In this document: in pieces, positions 32,166-43,040 of the stretch | Position numbering within the stretch: the first letter of the stretch is position 1 | Layout of the letters: every line of letters begins with the position of its first letter | Assembly: GCA_029532625.1 (NCBI GenBank) | Contig: JARFXM010000011.1 | Coordinates: forward strand, 4,663,501-4,727,500 | DNA: 64,000 nucleotides | Origin: Lomentospora prolificans | Taxonomy: Eukaryota > Ascomycota > Sordariomycetes > Microascales > Microascaceae | Direction: 5' to 3' | Translations under genes and position numbers: made by a program | Notes under the pieces: generated by a model | The model's database searches: none | Told to the model about the DNA's origin: nothing | The model's input: only the letters and a program-made list of their open reading frames with translations

Positions 32166-33590
32166 GGAATGCTCTTATTTTTGGAAGAGGCTATTAACAG
32201 GACGATTCATGATGGTATATAATCGCTGGTTAGAGATGAACCAAGGAACCAAAAAAATTCGCAATTGTCCAAAGAAGACAGGGGCAGCAATTGACGTTCT
32301 CCTATCAAACAAAATGCAAGGAATAATAATGGTTCGTTGATGAGACATGGACCAGCCGGAGATATGACCTTTTCATATGTTGGAAAGGAAATGATTCATC
32401 CACATATTGAAGGGACCACCCCAAACTAGGGCCTACATCTTATTTTCGTTATGTTGAGCGGCCCTGGCCGGAATTATCGTTTTGAAACTCGTCAATAAAT
32501 GGCATCGAGCTATACTGGCTTGCTTCACGCAAAGAAGCAGCGACCCAGCTGAAAAAAAAAGAAAAAAAAAAAAGCCTGCAGTTTTGTGGCTGGCCTCGGC
32601 GCGGTTGGATGTTGCCTTGGTTTCCGCATGCAGTAATACTGGACTGGCAAGAAAAACAAAAGTCTCCGATTTTATCCACGAGTCTACGAGCATCAAATTT
32701 CTTAGTGGCATTCCAGGCTATTTGTGAAGGATGGGGGAGCGCCTAACTGCTGATACAGTTGTCGAACCCGGAGTCCAATCTCTGGAGAGGCTAGCAGAAA
32801 GTCTCAAGGGTTCACAAGAGGCAGCTTCCCCTGTTTCCAAAAACCAAATGGTGCTAAACTCAACAGTCTACTAGGATTTGACAAGAATAATTAGGTGTGC
32901 TAGAATCATGGTACTTAATAGTAATTGAGATGGCCAAGACAATCCCATTCTCGACAAACAGATAAGCGGTTCACAGTCTCTCATCTTGGTGGGGCCGCAG
33001 CCAGGGTTTTCAGGATTACTGAGTAGGGGGTAGGGTATATTTGATATATGCCAGGCATGCTGGCATTGGAGAAATAACGAGTAATAACTGTAAGCGCCAA
33101 AAGCGCTGAACAAAGAGGTACGAGTAGGTGAAGTGCGCGGGTTGCAGCAGCGCTAGTGGCTCCTTCCATCAATATCAAAGACTAATATCGTGTCCACACA
33201 TTAGGGCATTGTGCCGGAGCAGTTGGTCCTAGCCACAGGGTTACAACACATTAGTATTGTAAAAGGTCTTCTGATGTGGGCAGACCGCAAAGAGGAGTTG
33301 GTTGCCAATGCAGACGAATACAGTGATGATAGAGATGCGAATAAACAATGTTCTTTGCATAAATTCAAGCACACATCAGGAAGTGAGCCGATACAAAGTG
33401 AGTCTACTGAAATATCCCGCTGCCTTAGAGCTGAGACTGAGCTCTAGAGTTATAATACCTACATGCAAGAGTATCATATCAGCATGGTAGTGCTCTCGCA
33501 TGGGGTACGACTTGTGCTCACATAGCGCGTTTTTGGGCTCAATGTTAAGAAGACGAAACTTGCGAGAAACCTTCACAATTCGACCCAAGA
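32166..33590. other. Intergenic, no gene seen
   Basis: Contains an A-rich block near 32551-32572. No ORF with recognisable features; lies downstream of the PLC-like gene. Confidence 0.4.
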
Positions 33591-35120
33591 CTAAAATCCA
33601 GTATAGGGAAACATGGTGGGAAGCTCGTTTGCACGATGGTTGAGACGCGCCCAGCTCATACCCTTCACAATCTCGGCCGTTCCCACATCAAAGAAGTCAT
33701 TGGACACAACCCGCAAATCATTCTTCTCCCACTGCTCATTCACGTGTGCCACGATCCAAGGTAGCGTCTTGGAGTCGCAATTGGCCTTGGTCGCTCGGAG
33801 GCACTTATTCGCGGTGGTCGCCACATAGGCCTTCACGGAGCCTCCGGCGGTAGCCGTTGCCTGACACTGGTATACTGTCATGTCATAATTGCTCTTGTCC
33901 AGGCCTCTAATGATCTCAAACTCCTTAATTATCCCACTTCCGTCCAACTCTATATGGCGTTCCGTCTCGTATTGGTCCAGGATCTTCGTGCCGTCGTCCT
34001 TGTAGAAGAAGACGATCCGCTTGCCCTCCTCACGCATCTTGGCGATGGTCAAGCTGGCGTCAGGGAAGCCGATACGATGTAGTGGAGGTTTCCCTTCGCT
34101 CGTCTTGTTGATCTCGTCGTCTAGCATGTCTTCAACCTTCTGACGTTCCGGATTCTTTTCGCTGTGATGGTTGAATTCGAAGCGAATGACGACGATCTCT
34201 GTCGGGTGGTCACGGAGGAACTGGACCACATCTCGGAAAAAGTCTTTTAGGGGAACACCGGGAATAAAGTTGTGATGGTAGTACAGTTCATCTGGAACCC
34301 ATGGCGGGAGTGGATGGATGCGGGACGCCCGGAACTCGAAGTATCGCGAGCCCAGTTCCAACTGCGTTTTGATATCGTCTTTCTGGGTGATAGAAAACGC
34401 ATCTATAGTGTCCATGATTTTTCCGGGTGCCGCGCCGAGGAGGGCGGGAACCAAGAAGCCGGGAATATACGGCGCCAACCCTAATATGGCTCCGTCAGCC
34501 GGCACGCCTCCCAGGGCCAAAGCTTTGAGAGTGGCCATGGAGAACATGCCACAATCGTGAGCTGATGGAAGCACAAAACGGCGAAACGGCTGTTTTTCCG
34601 CTTCACTTCCCTTCGGAGCGGCCCAGTCCATCCACTCAATGGCGCTGTAGCCGATGGTGACGTTCAATTGATGTGCCTTGGGCAGACCAACTAAACCCGG
34701 ACCGGCATCGTAGAGGGTGAATTGGACGACAACTCCTCCATCGAGGATCTTAGTACCTTGGGCTTTCATATCTCCTTTCCCAAGGCTTCCGAACTTGGAG
34801 TCCACTCTCTGAAATCTGGTGTATACCTCTTTGCCATCGTGGGTGATTTTGAAGCGAAGATCCCCCTCTGTCTCTGACCATCCATCAATATTGCTGCTAT
34901 CGAGAACAAGCTTATCGAGGGCCCACACTCCTTGGGTCTGTCTCTTGGCGGCGCCGCTGGGGGTTATGCTCTCGACTTGCAGGCCGTTGATCCAGTTCCC
35001 GTCTGTCTGGGCATATTTCCTTGTCTCAACTCCTCCTGGGACCTTGTTGTTAGTCAAGGTAACCTCGAGGTTCAAGCGGGAACCTAAGAAGACATGCACG
35101 TCGATGCCTTTTGTCCACAT
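33591..35120 (-). CDS. PLC-like phosphodiesterase (PI-PLC X-type domain)
   Basis: Intronless, 509 residues. The second half holds a PLC-like TIM-barrel phosphodiesterase domain: first catalytic-His region FVLPSAHDCGMFSMATL, then DIKTQLELGSRYFEFRA, then second His region YYHHNFIPG, then TEIVVIRFEFNHH. These are hallmarks of phosphatidylinositol-specific phospholipase C X-type domains and related fungal and bacterial proteins. The first 180 residues (LEVTLTNNKVPGG..., NVTIGYSAIEWMDWAAP) look like a beta-rich domain that I do not recognise. No signal peptide is seen, so it is probably cytosolic or released unconventionally. No Y, PH or C2 domain is present. A TATA box lies 45 bp before the ATG, supporting the start. 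Confidence 0.85.
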   Translation of the reverse strand: MWTKGIDVHVFLGSRLNLEVTLTNNKVPGGVETRKYAQTDGNWINGLQVESITPSGAAKRQTQGVWALDKLVLDSSNIDGWSETEGDLRFKITHDGKEVYTRFQRVDSKFGSLGKGDMKAQGTKILDGGVVVQFTLYDAGPGLVGLPKAHQLNVTIGYSAIEWMDWAAPKGSEAEKQPFRRFVLPSAHDCGMFSMATLKALALGGVPADGAILGLAPYIPGFLVPALLGAAPGKIMDTIDAFSITQKDDIKTQLELGSRYFEFRASRIHPLPPWVPDELYYHHNFIPGVPLKDFFRDVVQFLRDHPTEIVVIRFEFNHHSEKNPERQKVEDMLDDEINKTSEGKPPLHRIGFPDASLTIAKMREEGKRIVFFYKDDGTKILDQYETERHIELDGSGIIKEFEIIRGLDKSNYDMTVYQCQATATAGGSVKAYVATTANKCLRATKANCDSKTLPWIVAHVNEQWEKNDLRVVSNDFFDVGTAEIVKGMSWARLNHRANELPTMFPYTGF

Positions 35121-35164
35121 ATTGACTGATTCCTATAAAAACCCAGCAACTATTCACGGAGAAG

Positions 35165-35172
35165 TATTTATA
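35165..35172 (-). promoter_or_regulatory. TATA box of the PLC-like gene
   Basis: TATAAATA on the minus strand, 45 bp upstream of the ATG at 35120, implying a very short leader. Confidence 0.5.
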
Positions 35173-35989
35173 GGGAATATTCGACGAGAAAAAGTAGTAG
35201 GGCCGGGATAGGAATGCTAACTCGGAGGTCTTTGCTGTAGATTCGTGCTAATAGCTCTTGAGACGGCGAAAGGGCGACTAGAGATGCCTTATATACATAT
35301 TCCGCGGCTGACCTTCCACAGTTATGTGCGTCGTACTTCTCGTAGAGGATTAGGTAGTAAAGCCAGCAGTACCGACGACTCTGTCCTAGCTGGGGACCTT
35401 GTAGGGTCTTTACGGACGGCACAGGAGTTCTTTGTGGTGAGCTGAACTTGCCTCTTTTGAGTCCTTAGCGCATCAGTAAACCAGCACATCGGCGAATCAT
35501 GCGTCAACGCGCCCAAGATCGGCATCAGCTTTAAGGGCTGATGTTTCTCATGTTTGATCGGGCATGTTAACCACAATGGGCTGTTTCAAAATGCTCCGAT
35601 GTTTGCGGCCGCCCGATGACATGAAATCTCACGGCATCGAGACCGGTCCGGCCTGTTGCCACCGCACCATAGGCGTACATGACCTTTTTGGGAACTTGCT
35701 AAGCAAGTTGCGGTCAAACCCCATGAGCCAGTGGCTGGCGTGTAGCCAGCTGGGCACTGCGCTACGGCAATGCGCTCATACCCACAAGACATTATTCGCG
35801 GATGGCTTGGGGCTCACTGTGGTCTCCTCGCGCAGCAGATTCACTGCAAGCCAACAACTCATCGAACAAATCCATTTACTGAGTTTCCTAGCGTGTTGGC
35901 ATTTATTCACGCATAGAGAATCTCTAGAGACGATTTGCTTCAGGCGCGAAAATCCTTGCTGCCTGAGCTGAACCTGTGCGGGCGTCAAC
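35173..35989. other. Intergenic, no gene seen
   Basis: Only short ORFs without domain features; 3' flank of the next minus-strand locus. Confidence 0.35.
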
Positions 35990-36700
35990 CTATCTGTCCT
36001 CACTCTCGCCCTCATCGTCATCGTGAGCAAAATCATCATAATAGTCGTCTCCATTGTCACCATTCTCACATAAGTCCGCCCAGCCCTAGGCTTTTCAGAG
36101 CAGTGTTGTGGCCGACAATCTGGCGCCTTAAAAGTGAGCGCATAAAAGGAACTGCTCCGGCGTACTCGTTTACATAACGGACGATGGTACCTTCGTACAC
36201 TGCAAATAAATAACGTTTATTCAAAAGCAGGCTACAATATACCTCAACTCGTTCGAAATCACTACCGAGTACCATCACATCACAATATCTCTCGCATGGA
36301 TTCCAACTACAGCATACGGCCATTGGGACCAGTTCAATGATGGCCAGTTTTTTGTACCACGCGACGATATCGTCCGTGTGTTGTATTGCGGGAGCCGTAT
36401 GCTCAAGGGGGGATAATTCGGAAATCTTGGTGCTGTCGATGTTGAGCTCCTCCTCAGCTAAGCGCTGGTAGTATGTCGCATCCTATGGAGGGAAGCTATC
36501 GTTCTCGAGAGTCATGCCTTGGTCTTGTAGATGCTTCCTTCGCCGATCCCTGAGATGGCGCGGCTCTCTACTACCATAAGAAACAAGGTCATCCCGAAGT
36601 TTCTTCAAGAGCCCTTTATCCAATTCAACAGACTTTGCCGCTTGACGTTCGACCAGAAAGGCGCCATGGCTGGCGTAACCTAGCATCCGAGCTTGGGCGT
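35990..36700 (-). pseudogene. Unidentified gene or pseudogene with acidic C-terminal tail
   Basis: One minus-strand frame is open from about 36690 to 36066 except for a TAG at 36483-36485: before it HLRDRRRKHLQDQGMTLEND, after it DATYYQRLAEEELNIDSTKI and IIELVPMAVCCSWNPCERYC. In another frame a very acidic stretch (NGDDYYDDFAHDDDEGESED) ends in TAG at 35990-35992. It becomes the natural C-terminus if an intron with donor GTAAAC (about 36171) and acceptor CCTAG (about 36090) is removed. Whether the internal TAG is spliced out or is a true break is unclear. No family recognised. The locus is either a multi-exon gene or a recent pseudogene. Confidence 0.4.
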
Positions 36701-37184
36701 CCCATCGAATATGTCTTGGAAGAGTGGGACAATAATATCCGGGACCTTCTTGCCGTTGACAAGGTACATTTGCTTTCGAGTCTCACGTTTGTTGGTATTG
36801 GCGATGATAGTTTTTGCACCATCATTTCGTGTCTGGAAAATGCTTCGTTATCCTTTCCTGAGAGAGGACACCATGCCTGCAGCGAGTGTAGGGCGATAGT
36901 TCATCTTTCAGCCACAGCTGCTCTCCAGCGTCGAGACGTTCGTCCTAGTCCGCAGCAGCCCTTGCCAGCTGGAACCATGAGTCTTCGGACATCCACTCTC
37001 CATCCACCCTGCTTCCCTAGCCGATATTACTGTCTTGATGTGATTCGCAGCTCAACGATAGCGGGTAATATAATCGGGAAAGTGCATTGCAGTCCCTGCA
37101 ACATTTCTCCACCTTCACCTTCGCTGCGATTCTAATTCCTTGAAGTTTCACTTGATAGGATACATTTACCATGTATTACCATCA
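36701..37184. other. Unresolved stretch upstream of the acidic-tail locus
   Basis: A minus-strand frame near 36800-36690 reads like protein (YLVNGKKVPDIIVPLFQDIF) and may be an upstream exon of the preceding locus in a shifted frame. Nothing else is recognised. Confidence 0.3.
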
Positions 37185-37995
37185 TCACCTAACAAGCGAA
37201 TCCACATGTTCCCGTCCACCTCCAACCCAGTCATCCCAGCACAAACTCAACATGGCAGTATGTCTCCCGGGTCCCCATTCCCGTCCATCTAGCCCTTCCT
37301 TTGGCAAACCCTCACTTCCAAGCCCTGCGCCTCCACTCCCCATCTTTCCAATCGGCAGCACCTGCTGCCACCGAATCAATCCCTCCCACTGAAAACCTAG
37401 CCTCTTTGCCGCATTAACGCTGGCCGTATTGCTCGCATTCGCTTGCCACTGAACCCTCCTCAGCCCCAGTCCTCCCTCCTTGACGCTGTCTAGGCAGTAA
37501 TGTAATAACAAAGCATTGGCGTGCGTGCCCACAAAGGTTCGTTGGAATCTGGTAATCAGTAGCTGCCCTAGATCAGCAGTCGCACGGTCGGGTTGGCCGA
37601 CCAAGCCGCAGAGGCCTGCGAAAGTGCCATGGGTGACTTGGATGGTGGTCGTCTCTCCGGCTGCTGGATCCTTGCGGATGACCGTGCCGGCCTTCAGAAT
37701 GATGGCTAGGAGGAGTTCGCTGGTATTGTTGCGGCAGTTTTCATTATACCAGGATACATATTCAGCGGCATTTGCAAAAGGACCGTAGGTAAGCCAGTCG
37801 TAGACTTGGGGGTTGCGGTTTGCATCTTGAACGTAGGCATCAGCCCACTCTTCGAGGTTATCCTGAGGTGGTTGTGAGCTATTATCACTTGCGTCCTGGT
37901 GGGGTTAAACTGGAACCTACCTCCAGTGGGACTAGCTTAAGTCGGTCATTCTCTAGGCGTGAGAGGTCGAGAGGTAGATTGAAATTTGAAGCCAT
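37185..37995 (-). CDS. GNAT-family N-acetyltransferase (RimJ/RimL type)
   Basis: Acetyl-CoA-dependent N-acetyltransferase, 250 residues. Exons 37995-37921 and 37862-37185 join in phase 0 over a 58-bp intron (GTAGGT donor, CTCAG acceptor). Exon 1 gives MASNFNLPLDLSRLENDRLK, with the early LENDRLKLVPL strand typical of Acetyltransf_3 proteins. Exon 2 carries ADAYVQDANRNPQVYDWLTY, then a central GTFAGLCGL strand, and the signature WQANASNTASVNAAKRLGFQ followed by WEGLIRWQQVLP. The C-terminal Gly-rich loop (GSGGAGLGSEGLP) and WDDWVGGGREHVDSLVR tail fit fungal relatives. No targeting signal, so likely cytosolic; substrate unknown. Confidence 0.88.
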
Positions 37996-38631
37996 GGTTT
38001 GGAGCTAGTAGTGGCAAGTACTTTGGGGTGACTTAGTGGATATCAACGAATGTAGTACTCTACCTACATTCGGTAAAGAGTATAACCCTGAGGATTCAGT
38101 ATATAGCAATGAGATTGATTCAAAGTCGAGAAGACCTGATGTAACTGAGAGATAATGTTATCAAGGCCGAGTGGCACGTGCACTCCTCGTATCCACGGGT
38201 CACTGTGACTTGGGAGGGGTAGTTGAGCAAGGAAGAGACATTTGTCGGACTCGAATGCTACATCGGGTACGATGGCACGCTGGCGAACCTGTTGCCGCTG
38301 GTGGCTTGTCTTAATTCGAGCCGTTCGGGGCTTTATGGCACCAAAGGCTAGAACCCTGAGAAAGTATGGAAGGGGGCCCTACCAACCATCAAACGACGAA
38401 AGAACAAAGTCAGCCCGTCTCTCATAGATGCATTGTAAAACTTTCTCTGCACGGGTATTAGTAGGTTTTACTATGGCAGCAGAACCTGCGAACAGTTCCA
38501 AGTCCTGTCGTATTATTCTGTCAAGGGTACGCTACATGACCCACGGACTATAGACGAAAAGAGCATGAATATTCCATGATTAGACTGGGGGGGCGTTTTA
38601 CACATTGGAGCGCACCAGGCGATTAAAACTC
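37996..38631. other. Intergenic, no gene seen
   Basis: Promoter of the acetyltransferase gene and 3' flank of the membrane-protein gene. Confidence 0.4.
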
Positions 38632-39616
38632 TCACTTCTCTGACTCCTCGACCCATATGTGTTCCACCCTACTTCGGACGGTCACCACCGTCTCATCCCG
38701 CGAATCCTCACTTGAACAGCAAAACCAGAGGATAATAAGCGGGAGAATAAGGATAAGTAGCGCCACAATCAACGTGATGATAAATAAGAATGGATGCGAG
38801 ATCGCCCTAGTAGTAAACATGGCGATAAGCAGCCAGAATCCGACTCCGAGGATGGCCTTATCATCGATGTCGCGGAGGCGAAGAGTATCAGGGTAATATC
38901 CCCCTATTTCGTGGTTGCCGATACCAATAAAGATGCCAATGCACGTTACGAGGATCATCTCATCAACAAGTTCGATGATGAAAACTGATTTCCCGAACCC
39001 GGAGCCGCACCATGCTGTCGCTGCCAACGCTCCGGCATTAAGGAAGACTGAAATAATGAGTAGAGCGAACATGGCGGCTGCTAGCCTGTTGGTCAAGCCA
39101 TGGTTAACGCCCTTCTCGTGAAGGGTGCCCACGCACTGGTCGAGAATAGCTCGTTGGTCGACGGTCGCGTTAGCAGCTGTGACATCTTCTTCGAACAGAG
39201 TGACCCAGTTGATTCTGGGGTAGTGACTCTTGCAAGCGGTGACATCATCCTTGATGCGGCAAGATCCTATGTCTGTCAGAATTCGGGTCCAAGGATAGCT
39301 CAGCATACACCGGGGGCGATCTACCTGATAGGCCAATGCGGTACTCGTTAGGAACGAACGGTTTGCTGGCGTTGTAGCACTCGTCCCCCAGGAACTTTTG
39401 AAAAAATACTTGGTCGGTCTTGATCAAGCTGTAAGCGCTCTCCGAAGTGCTCCGGCAGCTAGCCAGGACGCAGATCGTGAGGGCAAAAATCACTGATCCG
39501 CGTTTGGGCGTTAATGGGGTAATATCAACGGTTGTTGGAGGCCGAGAGGACGTACCGAGATTGCAAACTAACACCCAGACCTGCGATGCTTTCGGAGGCC
39601 ACACTTTGAAGGCCAT
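38632..39616 (-). CDS. Multi-pass (tetraspan-like) membrane protein, three exons
   Basis: 287 residues. Exons 39616-39556, 39492-39325 and 39266-38632, with GTACGT and GTAGAT donors; both junctions are phase 1 and restore one long frame. Splicing the first intron creates a proper transmembrane helix (VLVCNLVIFALTICVLASC) directly after MAFKVWPPKASQ. A long extracellular loop follows (YRIGLSGSCRIKDDVTAC), with Cys and N-glycosylation sites. Then come helices at MFALLIISVFLNAGALAATA, FIIELVDEMILVTCIGIFIG, a weaker one at VGFWLLIAMF and the strong FLFIITLIVALLILILPLII, and a short charged tail. The topology resembles SUR7/PalI-type plasma-membrane proteins, but I do not see a decisive family motif, so the family is left open. 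Confidence 0.8.
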
Positions 39617-41384
39617 TCTAGACGATAACTTGAGGAAAACGAGTGTAGAAGGTTTAGTTTGGGCTCAAAGCGTGTATGCTGCAAATGAAGCTGGCCTGAA
39701 GGGTTTTGATAGTCGACTTCCAAGTCTGTGGCCGGACCTCGTCATATACCCATTCCGCAGCCCGATCATCGTGCTCATGGAAATCTTTGCAATTCTTTCA
39801 TCCCTGGAGCCCGCATTCTGCTCATTTGCCGCTCGCCCTTTCATTGGCAGGTCCCGACAAGGCCCGGAAGGTCAGCGCGGTAAACGGTTCTCCTCTAGAT
39901 TCAGCTCCAGTTTCAAAGCAAGCCGCCGCTCCTAAGCGGGCGCGCTCATTCGTCGCGATCCTGGCGGTGGCGTTTGCCATGGTTGGCTGCCGCGAACCGT
40001 GCAGCGCTCGACTGCGGGTGCTGCTAGTTTCTGGCGACACCCAAGCTTGGGCGGAAGAAGGAGTCCTAATTCGGATGCAATAAACGAGGGGAATGCCTGT
40101 TCTTATCGCCAGGGGGGGATATTAAACTGCGGAAGGCACACCATTGGGAAATTGTTATTCAAGATTAATACATCGTCGCCTGTCGGATGATCAACGAGAT
40201 AACAGGGACCTAGTCCCGAAGCGCCAGCCAAGACAATATCAACTGCATGCATGCAGGCAAACGCGTTCTGGAAAATATAAATATTTCAGTCGGAGAGCCA
40301 GCGCTAGAATACCATTGCCTCAATTGATTCTTAATCGTCTAAGACAAGGCATGACCAATCAACAGGGACCCTGACCTTTTCTACCAAGTGCACACATGCA
40401 CACAGAGCCCAGGGCCCAGGAACATCAGGAATAATGATCAGGGAGGTGAACAGGGATCAACGGGGAGCTGATAGAATAACGACTCCTATATTTGGGTTCA
40501 GGACCTTCTCTAAATATCTCAGCCACCACATCTCTCCCAGCCTCACCCTGTCCTATTGGGACCTTGATTAGCGCTGGATCATTGACTCTGGCTATGGATC
40601 AGCGAATGTCGAGAGCCATCCTGCACGAGCGTTGAGTCTGTGGCTATACTCGATGGCGAATGCATACGTACGTCTTTCTTTGACGGGATGGCGTACTGCA
40701 TCAGATTCGATTTCAGGTACGGCATGTCGCAAGGGGAAGTCCGCGTTCTCCTTGGCCGTCATTCTTGATAGGGGTACTTGTAGAGGAACCTGATGAGCCC
40801 GTTCGCCCATAGTAGCACGCAAGCCAGATTTCCTAGACTGGGCAAGAGATTTGAGGAGCATCGGTTCTTTTGCGTCCAGTAGCTGCCCTAGAGATAATTC
40901 GCTTTAAAGCAGGCTACCCAAGCATCTGAAGCTGCTAAATACGTTACTGTAGGAGGGCCTCAACTGTTTCAAGAAATGGCAGCCATGTGATTTTAGAGCC
41001 ATGGTTGAGGTGGCGAAGACATGAATCGGCTGTATGTGAGGTTCGATCCGTGCTCATGAGGTTTTGTGGCGCCAGCTTCTCTGTTCGGGGCGCTAAATAG
41101 CGCCGAAGACTTGTTAGATTAGAGCCGCTGCATTCGAACGACTATCATATGTGGAGAAATCGCCGGCCTTTCATCGGGCGCGAGTTCCAACGCTTCTCAC
41201 AATAATTCCGAGATACTTTCATCTATTTTCATCTTAACTCGTTGAAGTAGGCCTTTTGTTAGGAAAAAGTCATGTCGTGTGAGAAGCTTGTCGCTTGACT
41301 TCGAGTAGAGTGCTGGGCGAGTGATAACGCAGAGACGCATTGCCTAGTGATTAGATCGCAGGGAATTCCCTCAAGCTCTAAACT
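39617..41384. other. 1.8 kb without a recognisable gene
   Basis: ORFs on the plus strand (for example 39706-40083) are short, Ser/Arg-rich and without domains. Confidence 0.4.
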
Positions 41385-42497
41385 TTAACCAAAAAAGTCG
41401 TCGTACGAATGGTCGAAGAAGTCCTGGCCGGCCTCGAACTCATCCATGAGCCAATGTAGCCAGCGCTCGCCCGTTTGAAAGAGATCGAGCGTGAGTTTAT
41501 CCTGGGCATCCCACGCCAAAAAAGGAGAGAGCACGATTCTCCTCCCCGTCAGGACATCGATTGCCACGGTGTTGTGGTATGCATTACTCCTATAAATAAC
41601 TCTAACCATCTGCGGCCTTTTGAGTCGTTTCGCGAGGGCAATTGCTTGGATTTCCATAGCGCGCTCGAGCGACATTTCTATGGGGTGGTCGTTGTGGCAA
41701 CGCTCCGAGTTGATGAAATCAAGACCCCATTGATAGCACTTGCCTATACCAAGATTGACGATGACTTCTTTTAGTCCGGGGGCCTCGGTGTCCGCGGGCA
41801 GCTCCAGAAGTCGTTCACATATATGACGTAGTCGGCAACGGAGACGATGGAGGGTAGGGAGCAGAGTGCTGATGACACAACATAGGTGTGAGTTCGCTGG
41901 AATTCTCGCCCTGTCCATCATCTCGGTGCCCATAAGGTCAAGATCCAGTGAGGTCAGATGCTTGAGCGCCGAGAGCTTAAGCAGCGGAGCCGATGTGAGG
42001 TACGGCCGCATGATTCGGGGGCGGATAGGGCTGATTTCCATTTTCGCCGTAATTGTCAAGGAACGGAGCTTTTTCCAGCTCTTCATTGAGGATGCCGCGG
42101 AATCGATGGACTCGTTTAGTTGTGTCGTCCATGACTCGACGCTGTCCATTTTGTAGTCACTCTTGAGGCACTGGCTCGTGCTGTCTCGTTTATGGGCGTG
42201 AAGGACGTCATAACGTGGATGCTTCACTAATTCCCAATCTTGGAAACCATGAAGATCTATGCAAAATTCATTCGTAAAATTGGAAAAGCTTTCGAGTATC
42301 CCTTTGCTGTCGCGCGCGGCGAGGAGGCTTCGTAGACGCCCGCCCGAAACTTGGACCTTTCGGACGAAGACAGGCCAGGCGGTCTGGTACCACAGTCTGT
42401 ATAAGGTCAAGCGGCGGATATCCTGGTGGAAGAATTCGGAACCGAGGTAGTCAAATATTTCCATCAGGACTTCGGTTGAAAGTTGCGTAATTGACAT
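41385..42497 (-). CDS. F-box-like protein, 370 residues
   Basis: Starts at the ATG at 42497 (the frame upstream of it lacks ATG). An F-box-like segment occupies the first 45 residues: MSITQLSTEVLMEIFDYLG ... RLTLYRLWYQTAWPVF. This N-terminal position and wording are usual for fungal F-box-like proteins that act as SCF ubiquitin-ligase adaptors. The remainder is Leu-rich (KLSALKHLTSLDLDLMG, PTLHRLRCRLRHICERLLEL), suggesting a degenerate leucine-rich substrate-binding part. It ends in an Asp/Phe-rich tail (GQDFFDHSYDDFFG). Intronless. A tRNA gene lies 240 bp upstream. Confidence 0.8.
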   Translation of the reverse strand: MSITQLSTEVLMEIFDYLGSEFFHQDIRRLTLYRLWYQTAWPVFVRKVQVSGGRLRSLLAARDSKGILESFSNFTNEFCIDLHGFQDWELVKHPRYDVLHAHKRDSTSQCLKSDYKMDSVESWTTQLNESIDSAASSMKSWKKLRSLTITAKMEISPIRPRIMRPYLTSAPLLKLSALKHLTSLDLDLMGTEMMDRARIPANSHLCCVISTLLPTLHRLRCRLRHICERLLELPADTEAPGLKEVIVNLGIGKCYQWGLDFINSERCHNDHPIEMSLERAMEIQAIALAKRLKRPQMVRVIYRSNAYHNTVAIDVLTGRRIVLSPFLAWDAQDKLTLDLFQTGERWLHWLMDEFEAGQDFFDHSYDDFFG

Positions 42498-42738
42498 TGT
42501 CACTCCAGATAGGAAACTGGTTCGGGATTGAGATTAGAATGTTAGATCACTTTATGAGTTCGTGGAAAGCAGCTGCCTACTTCATGGTGGTGAGCTCCAA
42601 GATATCCCAGTGGGCGAGCGATCGTCATGGTGGTGCTGACAAATCTGGGTTAGTTGCCCACTCAAGCCAGTTGGAGCGTGTTCACTGCCTTAGCCTCTTA
42701 GGAAGTACTATGGAACCATGCACCCAACAACAGCAGCT

Positions 42739-42811
42739 GCCCGGTTAGCTCAATCGGTAGAGCGTGAGACTCTTAATCTCAAGGCTGCGGGTTCGACCCC
42801 CGCATTGGGCT
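42739..42811 (+). tRNA. tRNA-Lys (anticodon CUU)
   Basis: 73-nt intronless cloverleaf. The acceptor stem GCCCGGT pairs with ATTGGGC through two G-U pairs. The D-arm contains TAGCTCAATCGGTAGAGC. The anticodon stem TGAGA/TCTCA holds the loop CTCTTAA with anticodon CTT. The T-arm GCGGGTTCGACCCCCGC supplies the B box. Confidence 0.96.
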
Positions 42812-43040
42812 CAAATCCCAATGCGCCTTCTCAGAAGGCACATGCGACTTATTTTTTTCTTTCCTTTTTTACCACTTGCTTTCACGTTCATCTTCAACCT
42901 TGGGCAAGAAATTTTTTTTCCCTCTATATTTTTCACGACCATAAAACTCAGGTAGCTGTCCCGTCCCTCTAGTAAGGGACTTCTTCAAGTTTCATACTCT
43001 TTTCCGCGTTCAGTACCACTGGGCGGCAATGCCCTTGCGA

